Shown here in pieces: positions 1 through 9,726 of a stretch of 64,000 nt of DNA. Numbering within the stretch: position 1 is the first letter of the stretch; the number at the start of each line of letters is the position of its first letter. Origin of the DNA: an uncultured Lachnospiraceae bacterium (GTDB lineage: Bacteria > Bacillota > Clostridia > Lachnospirales > Lachnospiraceae); contig CANSPM010000005.1 in NCBI GenBank assembly GCA_947648875.1, positions 1 through 64,000 of the forward strand. Reading direction: 5' to 3'. A model generated the notes under the pieces. The model made no database searches. It worked only from the letters and a program-made list of their open reading frames with translations, and was not told the origin of the DNA. The position numbers and the translations under genes are program-made.

Positions 1-270
1 TTCCAGCCTCTCCACATAGGCATCCTTCGGCTTCTTCCCTGCCACATAATCAAGGTAATTACATCCGCTATCTGTAACTCTATTAATGTAGATACCATAG
101 CTACTATCCCTTTCTGAATTCCTTTCTCCTCCACACCCTTATTTAAATTACACAATAAGTCAACTCCCTTTTCGGAAGATTGCTTCCACGTTGAAAGTTT
201 GAGTATATTGCATATCCTTACCTTTGATTACTGTATTGGCACTCACCTGACAATTCTTTAAACGGGAAAT

Positions 271-762
271 CTATAATAAATCTCTACATTTATCCCAATG
301 CATACCAGAACAATTATCTTCACGAGCTATGACACTATCTACCTCATGCATTTTATACCATTTAATGTCATCCACTTCAACAGAGTTTGAAAATTGGGAT
401 TTCTTTACATAAGCAATAAATCCAATCATAATAAGCTGCTTGGGAGCAAAATAATAGCTGGATATATATTTACAGTTTATAACATTCTGCCCGGTTTCTT
501 CCTTTACTTCACGTGTAACAGCATCCTCAATCGTTTCCCCGTTTTTCATATAGCCAGATACGACTGTCCATTTAGTTTTCGATATGTAATTCTGCTTTAA
601 AAGAAGTATTTCATTAAACTCATTGACTACCAACACCTCTACAACGGGCAAGGGAGCATCGCCATATAATTTCTTGCACAAGGGACAAATCTTACAATCA
701 TCATCACCACATTTAATATCCTCTAATTTATGACCGCATCCCGCACAATACTTAAAAATCAT
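271..762 (-). CDS. NUDIX hydrolase with N-terminal zinc ribbon
   Basis: CxxC...CPLC ribbon followed by Nudix box GETIEDAVTREVKEETG. Confidence 0.85.
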   Translation of the reverse strand: MIFKYCAGCGHKLEDIKCGDDDCKICPLCKKLYGDAPLPVVEVLVVNEFNEILLLKQNYISKTKWTVVSGYMKNGETIEDAVTREVKEETGQNVINCKYISSYYFAPKQLIMIGFIAYVKKSQFSNSVEVDDIKWYKMHEVDSVIAREDNCSGMHWDKCRDLL

Positions 763-804
763 TTATTACATCCTCCCTAAATCCGCATTTATACAATACA
801 CTGC

Positions 805-1293
805 CTAACAGCAATTCTCAATCCCTTTCCATATTCTTTCACAAAAATCCTCAGGCGCCGTCATATTCATACAGAATGGAACATGCAGAAAGAGCATTTT
901 TGTTTCTAATATCTTATCGCAAATATATTCCAACACATTCCGGTATAAAGTATTACAAAAAGATGTCCCGACATTATCCGAAATCCGAACCGATATTTTT
1001 TCCACTTCAAGTGCCTCCTGCAATTTATCGTATGCAAAATCCGTATAGAAGCCCCTGCTCCCGTTTCTTGCAGTAGTTTCAATATATACCTTATCTTTGA
1101 TATTAGGCTTCTGTCCAAAACTGAAAATATACCTATAATCATGCCGACCTAACTGTACCAAAAGAATCTGAGAATCCAATACTTTATCATTGGGAAGCAC
1201 CGGGGACTTACATGCTGCCTTATTTACGATCAATTCGGATGATGTACCACAAAATCCCGTCAAAAGAATCTCCTTCATAAATTTTGCTCCCAT
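805..1293 (-). CDS. Divergent pyroglutamyl-peptidase I (C15)-like protein
   Basis: LLTGF start, SDNVGTSFCNTLYR resembling the Pcp active-site Cys motif, FLHVPF resembling the His motif. Confidence 0.55.
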   Translation of the reverse strand: MGAKFMKEILLTGFCGTSSELIVNKAACKSPVLPNDKVLDSQILLVQLGRHDYRYIFSFGQKPNIKDKVYIETTARNGSRGFYTDFAYDKLQEALEVEKISVRISDNVGTSFCNTLYRNVLEYICDKILETKMLFLHVPFCMNMTAPEDFCERIWKGIENCC

Positions 1294-1325
1294 TCTGCCT
1301 CCTGCAACTGTCTATCCTTCCGCCC

Positions 1326-1805
1326 TTACTTGTGATATGGTTCTCCGTGAATAATCCGATACGAACGATAAATCTGTTCACACAGAATTACACGCATCAG
1401 CTGATGCGGAAAAGTCATATCGGAGAAACTGATGGCCAGATCGCTGCGGGTCAGTATTTTTTCGTGAAGTCCCAGGGAGCCGCCAATCACAAAGACTATA
1501 TGACTCTGGCCTTCCAGCGCCGCCCGCCGGATAACCTCCGCAAAACCCTCGGAAGTATAACGCTTGCCCTGGATCGCCAGGGCGCAGACAAAAGCCCTCT
1601 CTTCCAGGCGGGACAGCAGTCGCTGGGCCTCCCGCTCCCGGATCTGTTCTTCCGTGGCGGCAGAAGCCTTATCTGGAGTTTTTTCGTCTGCCACCTCCGC
1701 AATCTCCAGCCTACAATATTTGCCAAGCCGCTTGATATACTCACCGATGGCTTCCCGATAAAAACGCTCCTTGATTTTCCCCACGCAAAGTATTGTAATT
1801 CTCAA
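1326..1805 (-). CDS. rlmH: 23S rRNA (pseudouridine1915-N3)-methyltransferase RlmH; probable TTG start
   Basis: (L/M)RITILCVGKIKERFYREAIGEYIKRLGKY ... FVIGGSLGLHEKIL ... SFSDMTFPHQLMRVILCEQIYRSYRI. Confidence 0.93.
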   Translation of the reverse strand: MRITILCVGKIKERFYREAIGEYIKRLGKYCRLEIAEVADEKTPDKASAATEEQIREREAQRLLSRLEERAFVCALAIQGKRYTSEGFAEVIRRAALEGQSHIVFVIGGSLGLHEKILTRSDLAISFSDMTFPHQLMRVILCEQIYRSYRIIHGEPYHK

Positions 1806-1886
1806 TGCTTCCCTCTTCCCCCATAACGCTGACCAACGCCCGTAATACTTCCCGTCCGGTATAAGGAACATTTTTATGGATTTTCC

Positions 1887-2795
1887 CTATCCCTCGGGGA
1901 AAATGGTATCATACATGTCATCTACAAAATGATCCAGAAAATCCTGATCCAAATTCACAAACTGGCGGTTTAGCAGGACCTTGAGCAGGGCTACCCGGCG
2001 GAAATACCATTCTTCCTCGGGCACAGCAGACAGCTGTAGGCTGGCATCCACTTTGGCTCCATCCAAATTCTCTCTGCACCACTTTTCCATGGTGCCCTTA
2101 AGGGAGTTTTCAGAGTCGGCCTCTTTGGCATACTGCCTGGAATTTTTCAGAGAGACAAAACCCATAACAATAAAAATCACAAACAGAACTCCCATGATAC
2201 CGCCGATCATGAAACGGTTACTTCCCTGCAACCGCAGGGGCAACACACCGACAAGCAGCAGTGTCAGCGCCACCAGTCCCACCCCCCCCACAATCAACAG
2301 CGTCCAGGCGGAAGACCTGTTCTCCGCCGCCTGCTCTGCCTTATTCTGGTAACCGTGCGAGGACCTGCGCCCAGGCGCAGCACCCGCCTGGGCTTTTTTC
2401 TGTTCATCGGATTCCCCGGTATCCATACCGAACCATTGAGGCTGGGGTTTCTCCGCCTCCCGGCGCGCCTGCTCCTCCTGCATCCTGGCAGCCTCCTGGG
2501 CCTGTCGCGCCTGTTCCTGCTGCATGTACACGGCTCCCAGCTTAATCGCCTTCTGCTTATCCTTTTCATTGATCAGAAGCTCATATACCGCCTCCTTCTC
2601 GTCAAAGGCAATCTCCAACTCCTTAAGACCATTGTATTCCAGGTAATCCTTCAGTCGGGTCAACTCTTCCTCGGTCCCAAAGATCAGTGAAATCCTGTTA
2701 ATGATCTCTTTCTCTGAAACCAGTTTGCAGCCGCAATCCGCACATTCCGTTATTCCGTCTCTGTACTCATTTCTGCATTTGGGACAAATAAGCAT
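1887..2795 (-). CDS. Zinc-ribbon, TM-containing hypothetical protein
   Basis: N-terminal CPKCRNEYRDGITECADCGC, coiled region, two TM segments. Confidence 0.7.
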   Translation of the reverse strand: MLICPKCRNEYRDGITECADCGCKLVSEKEIINRISLIFGTEEELTRLKDYLEYNGLKELEIAFDEKEAVYELLINEKDKQKAIKLGAVYMQQEQARQAQEAARMQEEQARREAEKPQPQWFGMDTGESDEQKKAQAGAAPGRRSSHGYQNKAEQAAENRSSAWTLLIVGGVGLVALTLLLVGVLPLRLQGSNRFMIGGIMGVLFVIFIVMGFVSLKNSRQYAKEADSENSLKGTMEKWCRENLDGAKVDASLQLSAVPEEEWYFRRVALLKVLLNRQFVNLDQDFLDHFVDDMYDTIFPEG

Positions 2796-2935
2796 ACTCT
2801 AACCCCTTTCCCGCATAGCATAGTCTGCGTTCTCGCACCCATTGCCCTGCCCTAATCCTTTGATTCCTGCCTGTCATTTCCTCAGTCAAACTTTTTTCCG
2901 TGTTTACCCGAAAAACGTGCTGCTCCGCATTCTTC

Positions 2936-4330
2936 TCAATCCATGTGGGACAAATATTCGTCAATCCCTTTGGCCGCCGCTTTTCCGGCTCCCATTGCCA
3001 AGATTACCGTCGCCGCGCCCGTCACGGCATCGCCTCCGGCATATACTCCTTCTTTGGTGGTTCTGCCGTTCTCTTCCTCCGCCACAATGCATTTCCACCT
3101 GTTGATCTCCAGCCCCTCTGTGGTGGAAGAGATCAGTGGATTCGGAGAAGTTCCCAGAGACATGATCACCGTATCCACTTGCAGCACGAACTCGGAATCC
3201 GGCACCTCCACCGGCCTTCTCCTGCCGGACTCGTCAGGCTCCCCAAGTTCCATTCTGATACATTTCATGCCGACTACCCAGCCTCTTTCATCCGCCAGAA
3301 TCTCTGTGGGATTGGTCAGCAGGTCAAAGATAATACCTTCCTCCTTCGCGTGATGTACTTCTTCCACACGGGCAGGCAATTCCTCCTCGCTGCGCCGGTA
3401 CACGATATGAACCTCCGCTCCCAGCCGCAGGGCGGTGCGGGCCGCATCCATAGCCACATTGCCTCCCCCCACCACAGCTACTTTTTTCCCTCTCATAATG
3501 GGTGTGTTGCTGTTTTCATCAAAAGCCTTCATCAGATTGCTTCTGGTCAGATACTCATTGGCGGAAAATACGCCGTTACTGTTCTCGCCGGGGATACCCA
3601 TAAACTTGGGGAGTCCCGCTCCGGAACCGATAAACACGGCGGAAAATCCCTCTTCTGACAGCAACTGGTTGATGGTCACAGACTTGCCAACCACTACATT
3701 GGTCTCAATCTTTACGCCCAGAGATTTCACATTTTCAATCTCTTTGGCGACTACAGCCTCCTTGGGCAGACGGAACTCCGGAATACCGTATACCAACACG
3801 CCGCCGGGCTCGTGCAGCGCCTCGAAAATCGTCACCTCGTACCCCAGTCGGGCCAGATCGCCGGCACAGGTAAGTCCTGCGGGGCCAGAGCCGATCACCG
3901 CTACCTTTTTATCCTTCTTTTCCTTCGCCCCGTCGGGTTTTATACCCTGCTCCCGGGCATAGTCCGCCACAAAGCGTTCCAGCTTGCCGATGGAAACCGG
4001 CTCGCCTTTGATGCCTCGGATACATTTGCCTTCGCACTGACTCTCCTGGGGGCATACGCGCCCACACACAGCAGGCAGCGCGCTGGACTGGCTGATCGTC
4101 TGATAAGCCCCTTCCACATCCCCGTTTTTCACCTGCTCAATAAAGCCCGGAATATTGATTGCCACCGGACAGCCCTTAATACATTGCGCATTCTTACAGT
4201 TGATGCAGCGGCTGGCCTCCTCCATGGCCTCCTCCATATTATATCCCAGACACACCTCTTCAAAATTTCCAGCCCGCTCCTGTGCGTCCTGTTCTCTGAC
4301 AGGCACCTTCTTTAACACATCCATCTCCAT
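2936..4330 (-). CDS. NADPH-dependent glutamate synthase small-subunit-like / NfnB-like flavoprotein
   Basis: Fe-S motifs CINCKNAQCIKGCPV, GxGxxG FAD site VIGSGPAGLTCAGDLA, VVGGGNVAMDAARTALRLGA. Confidence 0.85.
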   Translation of the reverse strand: MEMDVLKKVPVREQDAQERAGNFEEVCLGYNMEEAMEEASRCINCKNAQCIKGCPVAINIPGFIEQVKNGDVEGAYQTISQSSALPAVCGRVCPQESQCEGKCIRGIKGEPVSIGKLERFVADYAREQGIKPDGAKEKKDKKVAVIGSGPAGLTCAGDLARLGYEVTIFEALHEPGGVLVYGIPEFRLPKEAVVAKEIENVKSLGVKIETNVVVGKSVTINQLLSEEGFSAVFIGSGAGLPKFMGIPGENSNGVFSANEYLTRSNLMKAFDENSNTPIMRGKKVAVVGGGNVAMDAARTALRLGAEVHIVYRRSEEELPARVEEVHHAKEEGIIFDLLTNPTEILADERGWVVGMKCIRMELGEPDESGRRRPVEVPDSEFVLQVDTVIMSLGTSPNPLISSTTEGLEINRWKCIVAEEENGRTTKEGVYAGGDAVTGAATVILAMGAGKAAAKGIDEYLSHMD

Positions 4331-4503
4331 TCTCCTCTATTTCAAGTTCCCCGTAATCCCTTCGAACACCTCCATACGATTCCTGTCCATGCTGCGGACC
4401 GCAATCACTTTAGCTGCGCTGTACGGGCTTACATGTTTCAAGTTTTCTCTTATAGTAAACCACATTAAAAATTGCAATGCTGTTTACTGTAAATGATCTG
4501 CCT

Positions 4504-5385
4504 TCAGCTGTCACAATTGCCGCAACCGCCATGATGAGTTGTCCCCTCTTTGGCTTTCAGGAAGGCTCTGCCCTCCTCCGTCTTATAAATCTGCTGACGG
4601 CTCATAGCCTCGTCAAAATTCACCTGGTGTCCGTCGAACTCCGGCCCGTCCACACATGCGAACTTCACCTTACCGCCCACAGTCACACGGCAGGCGCCGC
4701 ACATTCCCGTGCCGTCCACCATAATAGGATTGAGACTGACAATCGTGGGAATCTGCAATTCCTTTGTCAGCAGACATACGAATTTCATCATGATCATGGG
4801 GCCGATGGCTACGCACCGGTCATACTGCTTTCCCTCTGCCACCAGATCCTTGATGGTCTGGGTAACCATGCCGCTTCTGCCATAGGAACCGTCGTCCGTG
4901 GTCACATACAGATTGCCTGCCACAGCCTCCATCTCTTTCTCCAAAATCAGCAGATCCCTGGTCTTGCTGCCCACGATTACATCTACGGAGATGCCATGCT
5001 CATGGAGCCATTTCACCTGGGGATACACCGGCGCGGCACCCACACCCCCGGCCACAAACAGGATTCTTTTACTTTTCAGGCTCTCCGGGTCCTCTTCCAC
5101 AAACTCGGAGGCACAGCCCAAAGGTCCCACAAAATCATGAAAGCTGTCCCCTTCTTTCAAAACGGACATCATCTGGGTAGCCGCGCCCACAATCTGAAAC
5201 ACAATGGTTACCGTTCCCTTTTCTCTGTCATAGTCACAGATCGTCAGGGGAATCCGCTCTCCTGCCTCATCTGTCCGAACAATTACGAACTGTCCGGGCT
5301 GGCAGTACTTCGCCACTCTCTCCGCCTCCACCTCCATCAGATAAATGTTGGTGGTAAGTTCCTCTGCTCTCACAATTCTGTACAT
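4504..5385 (-). CDS. Sulfide/dihydroorotate dehydrogenase-like FAD/NAD-binding protein (NfnA-like)
   Basis: FNR-like fold motifs, C-terminal MCGACRVTVGGKVKFACVDGPEFDGHQVNFDEAMSRQ; directly upstream of the NfnB-like gene. Confidence 0.85.
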   Translation of the reverse strand: MYRIVRAEELTTNIYLMEVEAERVAKYCQPGQFVIVRTDEAGERIPLTICDYDREKGTVTIVFQIVGAATQMMSVLKEGDSFHDFVGPLGCASEFVEEDPESLKSKRILFVAGGVGAAPVYPQVKWLHEHGISVDVIVGSKTRDLLILEKEMEAVAGNLYVTTDDGSYGRSGMVTQTIKDLVAEGKQYDRCVAIGPMIMMKFVCLLTKELQIPTIVSLNPIMVDGTGMCGACRVTVGGKVKFACVDGPEFDGHQVNFDEAMSRQQIYKTEEGRAFLKAKEGTTHHGGCGNCDS

Positions 5386-5475
5386 ACAATCCTCCTAAAT
5401 AAAATCGCCACACAGTCGCAACGCGACAACTCTAACGGGTAAAGCGCCTTCACAACTTTACCAATCCTCTTAAAA

Positions 5476-6891
5476 TTAAAAAATCTCAGCTATGCTGTAA
5501 TTTCCCGTCTCATCTACCAGTAGCTTATAACAAATGCCGTTATACGCATGTACCGCATAATAACTGCCCGTCCGAATGCTGCCTCCCCCTTCGTCCACAT
5601 GCAATTCGGCAAATATATAGAAATCCTCTCCACCGACTGTCAGCGGATATTGAAACTGATACTGATATATACCGTTTTCTCCGGCATATCCCTCATAGTT
5701 TACAATTCTGCCCGTCCGCAGCATTTCATTATACACGGTTATTGTGGCGAGGTCCACAGTGATCTCCGTGTTTAACCGCAGACTGTACGAGCGCTGGGCC
5801 ACTTCCCCCACAATACCGTCCTCCTCTATAATCGCAAAGCAGTATACAGAATCACCCAGAGGCATGGGGATAGGTCCCGTGTATCTGGTGGAATTATCCG
5901 TGGGAGTCGTGCCGTCCGTGGTATAGTAAATCATGTCCTCTTCTTCACAATTTATTTTGATCATGGTGGGACTGCTGTATTCGCCACTGGCCGTCGTCAC
6001 ATCGGGCGCTACAGGGATCTGTATTTCAATCTGATAACGCTTGGTAACCACATCGCTGACCAGACCATATTGGTTCACAAACACAGCCTTGATGGTATGC
6101 TCTCCGTTGTCCAGAAAAATAGGCGCCGTATAAACCAGACTATTCTCATCCGGTTCCGAGCCGTCCATGGTGTAGTAAATGGTTCCCGCCGTGTTGGAAC
6201 TGAGCTTTAAGGGCAGAATCTCCTGATAATAGCCCTCCTCAAAACCGAACTCCGGCGCCCGGGCCTGGAGATTCTGATAAGTACTTCTGATAACATCATT
6301 ATCACAGCTATTGAGCAGGCTGTCAATCGTCTGGTAATCATTTCTCCCCCGATATGACTGGATCAGCTGGGAATAGGCTCTTTCCAGCTGCTTCTGATCC
6401 AGCAGCCCGCCATCAATCATACTGAGCAGCTGGCTCTCGTAACCGCCCACATTGTCCATGGCATAATAACAGTCCGCCAGGGCAAAACCCAGTTCCTGAT
6501 CCGTACTGCCCAGTTCCAGAGCGCGCAGATAGTAATCCACCGCCCGCTGATAATCCTGTTTCGCGGCACATTCCGCCGCACGGGCCATCTGATATTCCAC
6601 AGAATGTTCCATATGATACAGCGCGCCAATGATCACGCCTGCCAGGATAATGATAACCAGAAAAAAAGCACCGATCAACCATCCCATATAACCCTTTTTC
6701 CTCTGTGGTTTTTTCTCCGGCGTATCAGCCTTTGGAGAGTCCTGCAATTCTTCCGCAATATGCTCCAATGTGTCCTGCATGCTCTGTTCCACTTCGGATT
6801 CAAAATCGGGCACAATATGAATATCTTCCCCACAGGCCGTACAGTAGAGCGAACCCTCTTCTATTTTTGTTCCGCATTTCGGACAATTCAT
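5476..6891 (-). CDS. Zinc-ribbon membrane protein with TPR-like and chitobiase C-terminal-like (CHB_HEX_C) repeats
   Basis: MNCPKCGTKIEEGSLYCTACG; one TM; repeated IYYTMDGSEPDENSLVYTAPI / IYYTTDGTTPTDNSTRYTGPI. Confidence 0.75.
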   Translation of the reverse strand: MNCPKCGTKIEEGSLYCTACGEDIHIVPDFESEVEQSMQDTLEHIAEELQDSPKADTPEKKPQRKKGYMGWLIGAFFLVIIILAGVIIGALYHMEHSVEYQMARAAECAAKQDYQRAVDYYLRALELGSTDQELGFALADCYYAMDNVGGYESQLLSMIDGGLLDQKQLERAYSQLIQSYRGRNDYQTIDSLLNSCDNDVIRSTYQNLQARAPEFGFEEGYYQEILPLKLSSNTAGTIYYTMDGSEPDENSLVYTAPIFLDNGEHTIKAVFVNQYGLVSDVVTKRYQIEIQIPVAPDVTTASGEYSSPTMIKINCEEEDMIYYTTDGTTPTDNSTRYTGPIPMPLGDSVYCFAIIEEDGIVGEVAQRSYSLRLNTEITVDLATITVYNEMLRTGRIVNYEGYAGENGIYQYQFQYPLTVGGEDFYIFAELHVDEGGGSIRTGSYYAVHAYNGICYKLLVDETGNYSIAEIF

Positions 6892-6997
6892 AAGAATTAC
6901 TCTGCCCTTTCAAAATAAGACTCACGAGTCATTTGCCTTTTCCTTCCGCACAGTTCCCAATGTCCAACAATCGCTTTTCGCGCTGTGCGTTTCCATA

Positions 6998-7846
6998 TCA
7001 GATTTCCTGTAGCAGTATACTTTCCACACAGTTTTTCATCAACATAGCTATGGTCATAGGGCCTACGCCGCCGGGAACGGGGGTGATGGCACTGCAATGG
7101 GGAGCTACAGAAACATAGTCCACATCTCCGCATAGTTTATTATTTTCATCCCTGTGGATACCCACGTCAACAACCACGGCCCCTTCCTTGACATAGTCCG
7201 CTGTGATCATCAGGGGCTTACCCACCGCCACCACCAAAATATCCGCCCGACGCGTAACTTCCCTTAAATCTGCCGTCCTACTGTGAGCCACCGTCACAGT
7301 ACCGTTTTCCCGCAGAAGCAACAACGCCATAGGCTTACCCACTATATTGCTACGGCCCACCACCACGCACTCTTTTCCGCTTATAGAGATACCGGAGCGC
7401 TTAAGCAGCTGAATCACCCCGGCGGGCGTGCAGGACACAAATCCCTTTTTTCCAATGCACAGCGCCCCCACGTTCATGGGATGAAAACCGTCCACATCCT
7501 TAAGCGGGCTGATGGCGTTTAATACCTTCTCCTCATTGATCTGCTTGGGCAGAGGAAGCTGTACCAGAATCCCGTTTACATCTGCTCTGCCATTCAATTC
7601 CTCCACCAGTGACAGAAGCTCTGTCTCCGTGGTTTCGCCGGGCAGTTCGTAGGACAGAGATTTGATGCCGATATATTCACATGCTTTCTTTTTGTTCCGC
7701 ACATACACACAGGAAGCCGGGTCCTGCCCCACCTGTATCACGGCAAGACAGATCTCCCTGCCCCGGGCCTTGTAAGCCTCCACCTGCTCCTTCAGCTCAT
7801 CCTTAATCTCCGCACTGATTTTCTTACCGTCAATAATTTGTGTCAT
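6998..7846 (-). CDS. folD: Methylenetetrahydrofolate dehydrogenase/cyclohydrolase
   Basis: VQVGQDPASCVYVRNKKKACE, GILVQLPLP, PCTPAGV-like CTPAGVIQLL, VVVGRSNIVGKP. Confidence 0.95.
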   Translation of the reverse strand: MTQIIDGKKISAEIKDELKEQVEAYKARGREICLAVIQVGQDPASCVYVRNKKKACEYIGIKSLSYELPGETTETELLSLVEELNGRADVNGILVQLPLPKQINEEKVLNAISPLKDVDGFHPMNVGALCIGKKGFVSCTPAGVIQLLKRSGISISGKECVVVGRSNIVGKPMALLLLRENGTVTVAHSRTADLREVTRRADILVVAVGKPLMITADYVKEGAVVVDVGIHRDENNKLCGDVDYVSVAPHCSAITPVPGGVGPMTIAMLMKNCVESILLQEI

Positions 7847-7897
7847 ACATTCTCCTTATTAAATCGCTGCGCGATGGATCCTAAAGGGGAAAATCCC

Positions 7898-9568
7898 TTA
7901 AAATAATCCGGTGATCATTCCTTCTTCGTTTACATCTATACCATAGGCGGCAGGTTTTTTGGACAGTCCCGGCATGGTAACCACCGCTCCAGTCAACACC
8001 ACCACAAAACCGGCGCCCGCGGACACATAGACCTCCCGGATATTCATCTCAAAGTTCTCCGGCCTGCCCAGAAGGGTCGGGTCATCTGACAGGGAATACT
8101 GATTCTTGGCCATGCAGACAGGCATTTCCCCGAAGCCCAATTCTTCGAGACGCCCCAGTTGTTTCAGAGCCGCCGGGGCAAAATGTACCTTTCCCGCCCC
8201 ATAAATCTCTTTGGCCACTTTGACAATCTTTTCTCTCAGAGACAGACTATCCTCATAGAGCAATGTAAAATGACTCTCTTTCTGTTCCAGAGTACGCAGA
8301 ACCTTCTCTGCCAGTTCTATGCCGCCTTTGCCACCCTGCTCCCACACTCTCGCCAGAGCAAATTCACAGCCCCTCGCCTCACAAAAACGCTTTACATAGG
8401 CAGTCTCCGCCTCCGTATCCGCCGTGAAGGCATTCAATGCCACCACCACGGGCACACCGTACTTCTGTAGATTCTCAATATGCTTCTCCAGATTGACAAT
8501 CCCCTTTTCCAGAGCCGCCAGATTCTCCGTGGAAAGGTCTGCCTTGGGGACACCGCCATTATATTTTAAAGCTCTTATGGTCGCCACCAGCACCACTGCG
8601 TCCGGTGCAAACCCGGCCTTGCGGCATTTAATGTCGAAAAACTTTTCCGCACCCAGATCCGCGCCGAATCCCGCCTCGGTAATACAGTAATCAGCCATCT
8701 TCAATGCTGCTCTCGTGGCAATAACAGAGTTACAGCCGTGGGCAATATTTGCGAACGGCCCGCCATGCACCAGGGCCGGCGTGTGTTCCAGAGTCTGGAT
8801 CAGATTGGGTTTCAGGGCATCTTTAAGCAGTGCGGCCATGGCTCCCACGGCCTGTAGCTGCCCTGCCGTCACAGGCTCTCCGTCATAGTTATAAGCCACC
8901 ACAATTCTGGACAATCTTTCCTTCAAATCCCTCATATCTACAGCCAGACATAGAATAGCCATGATCTCGGAGGCCACCGTGATCACAAAATGATCTTCCC
9001 TGACCACACCGTCCGCCTTGCTTCCCATTCCCACCACGATATTGCGCAACACACGGTCATTCATATCCAGACAGCGCTTCCACACCACCTGACGGGTGTC
9101 AATCCGCAACTCGTTGCCCTGCTGTATATGATTATCCAGCAATGCCGCAAGCAGATTGTTTGCGCTGGTGATCGCATGAAAATCCCCCGTGAAATGCAGG
9201 TTCAGATCCTCCATGGGCACCACCTGGGCATATCCGCCTCCTGCCGCTCCGCCCTTGACTCCAAAACAGGGACCCAGAGAAGGCTCCCGCAGGGCAATCA
9301 CTGCCTTTTTCCCCAGCTGCCCAAAAGCCTCTCCCAGCCCCACGGTAACCGTGGTCTTTCCTTCCCCGGCCGGAGTGGGATTGATGGCCGTCACCAAAAT
9401 CAACTTTCCGTCCGGGCGGCCCTGAATCTCTCTTAAATAGATATCGGAAATTTTTGCCTTGTACCTGCCATACAGTTCCAGTTCCTCCTGGGGAATCCCT
9501 GCCTGCTCCGCCACCTCAGTCACAGGCAGGAGCGCTGCCTCCTGCGCAATCTGAATGTCTGTTTTCAT
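7898..9568 (-). CDS. fhs: Formate-tetrahydrofolate ligase
   Basis: [58 protein letters not shown]; start chosen at [11 protein letters not shown]. Confidence 0.95.
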   Translation of the reverse strand: MKTDIQIAQEAALLPVTEVAEQAGIPQEELELYGRYKAKISDIYLREIQGRPDGKLILVTAINPTPAGEGKTTVTVGLGEAFGQLGKKAVIALREPSLGPCFGVKGGAAGGGYAQVVPMEDLNLHFTGDFHAITSANNLLAALLDNHIQQGNELRIDTRQVVWKRCLDMNDRVLRNIVVGMGSKADGVVREDHFVITVASEIMAILCLAVDMRDLKERLSRIVVAYNYDGEPVTAGQLQAVGAMAALLKDALKPNLIQTLEHTPALVHGGPFANIAHGCNSVIATRAALKMADYCITEAGFGADLGAEKFFDIKCRKAGFAPDAVVLVATIRALKYNGGVPKADLSTENLAALEKGIVNLEKHIENLQKYGVPVVVALNAFTADTEAETAYVKRFCEARGCEFALARVWEQGGKGGIELAEKVLRTLEQKESHFTLLYEDSLSLREKIVKVAKEIYGAGKVHFAPAALKQLGRLEELGFGEMPVCMAKNQYSLSDDPTLLGRPENFEMNIREVYVSAGAGFVVVLTGAVVTMPGLSKKPAAYGIDVNEEGMITGLF

Positions 9569-9726
9569 GATTACCTCTTTCTGCTTATATAGAGTTCGCA
9601 TATTTCCCGCTATCCCACATCCCTGGCGAATCATAGCAGACCGCTTTGCAGCGTCCTGACATGATTCAGTGCGTTTTCCGGGGGTATGCTGTTTTCAGAG
9701 TTCTACCCGTTCCACAATCTCATTAC

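Noticed and set aside
1-270. Minus-strand open stretch near the window start (GIYINRVTDSGCNYLDYVAGKKPKDAYVERLE)
   Set aside because: No start codon in frame within the window and no family recognised; runs off the edge, so not reported as a CDS.
2936-5385. Adjacent NfnB-like and NfnA-like genes considered as a novel complex
   Set aside because: This is the known NfnAB/SudAB-type arrangement common in anaerobes.
4477-5442. Plus-strand 321-aa ORF
   Set aside because: Antisense to the NfnA-like gene with clear motifs.
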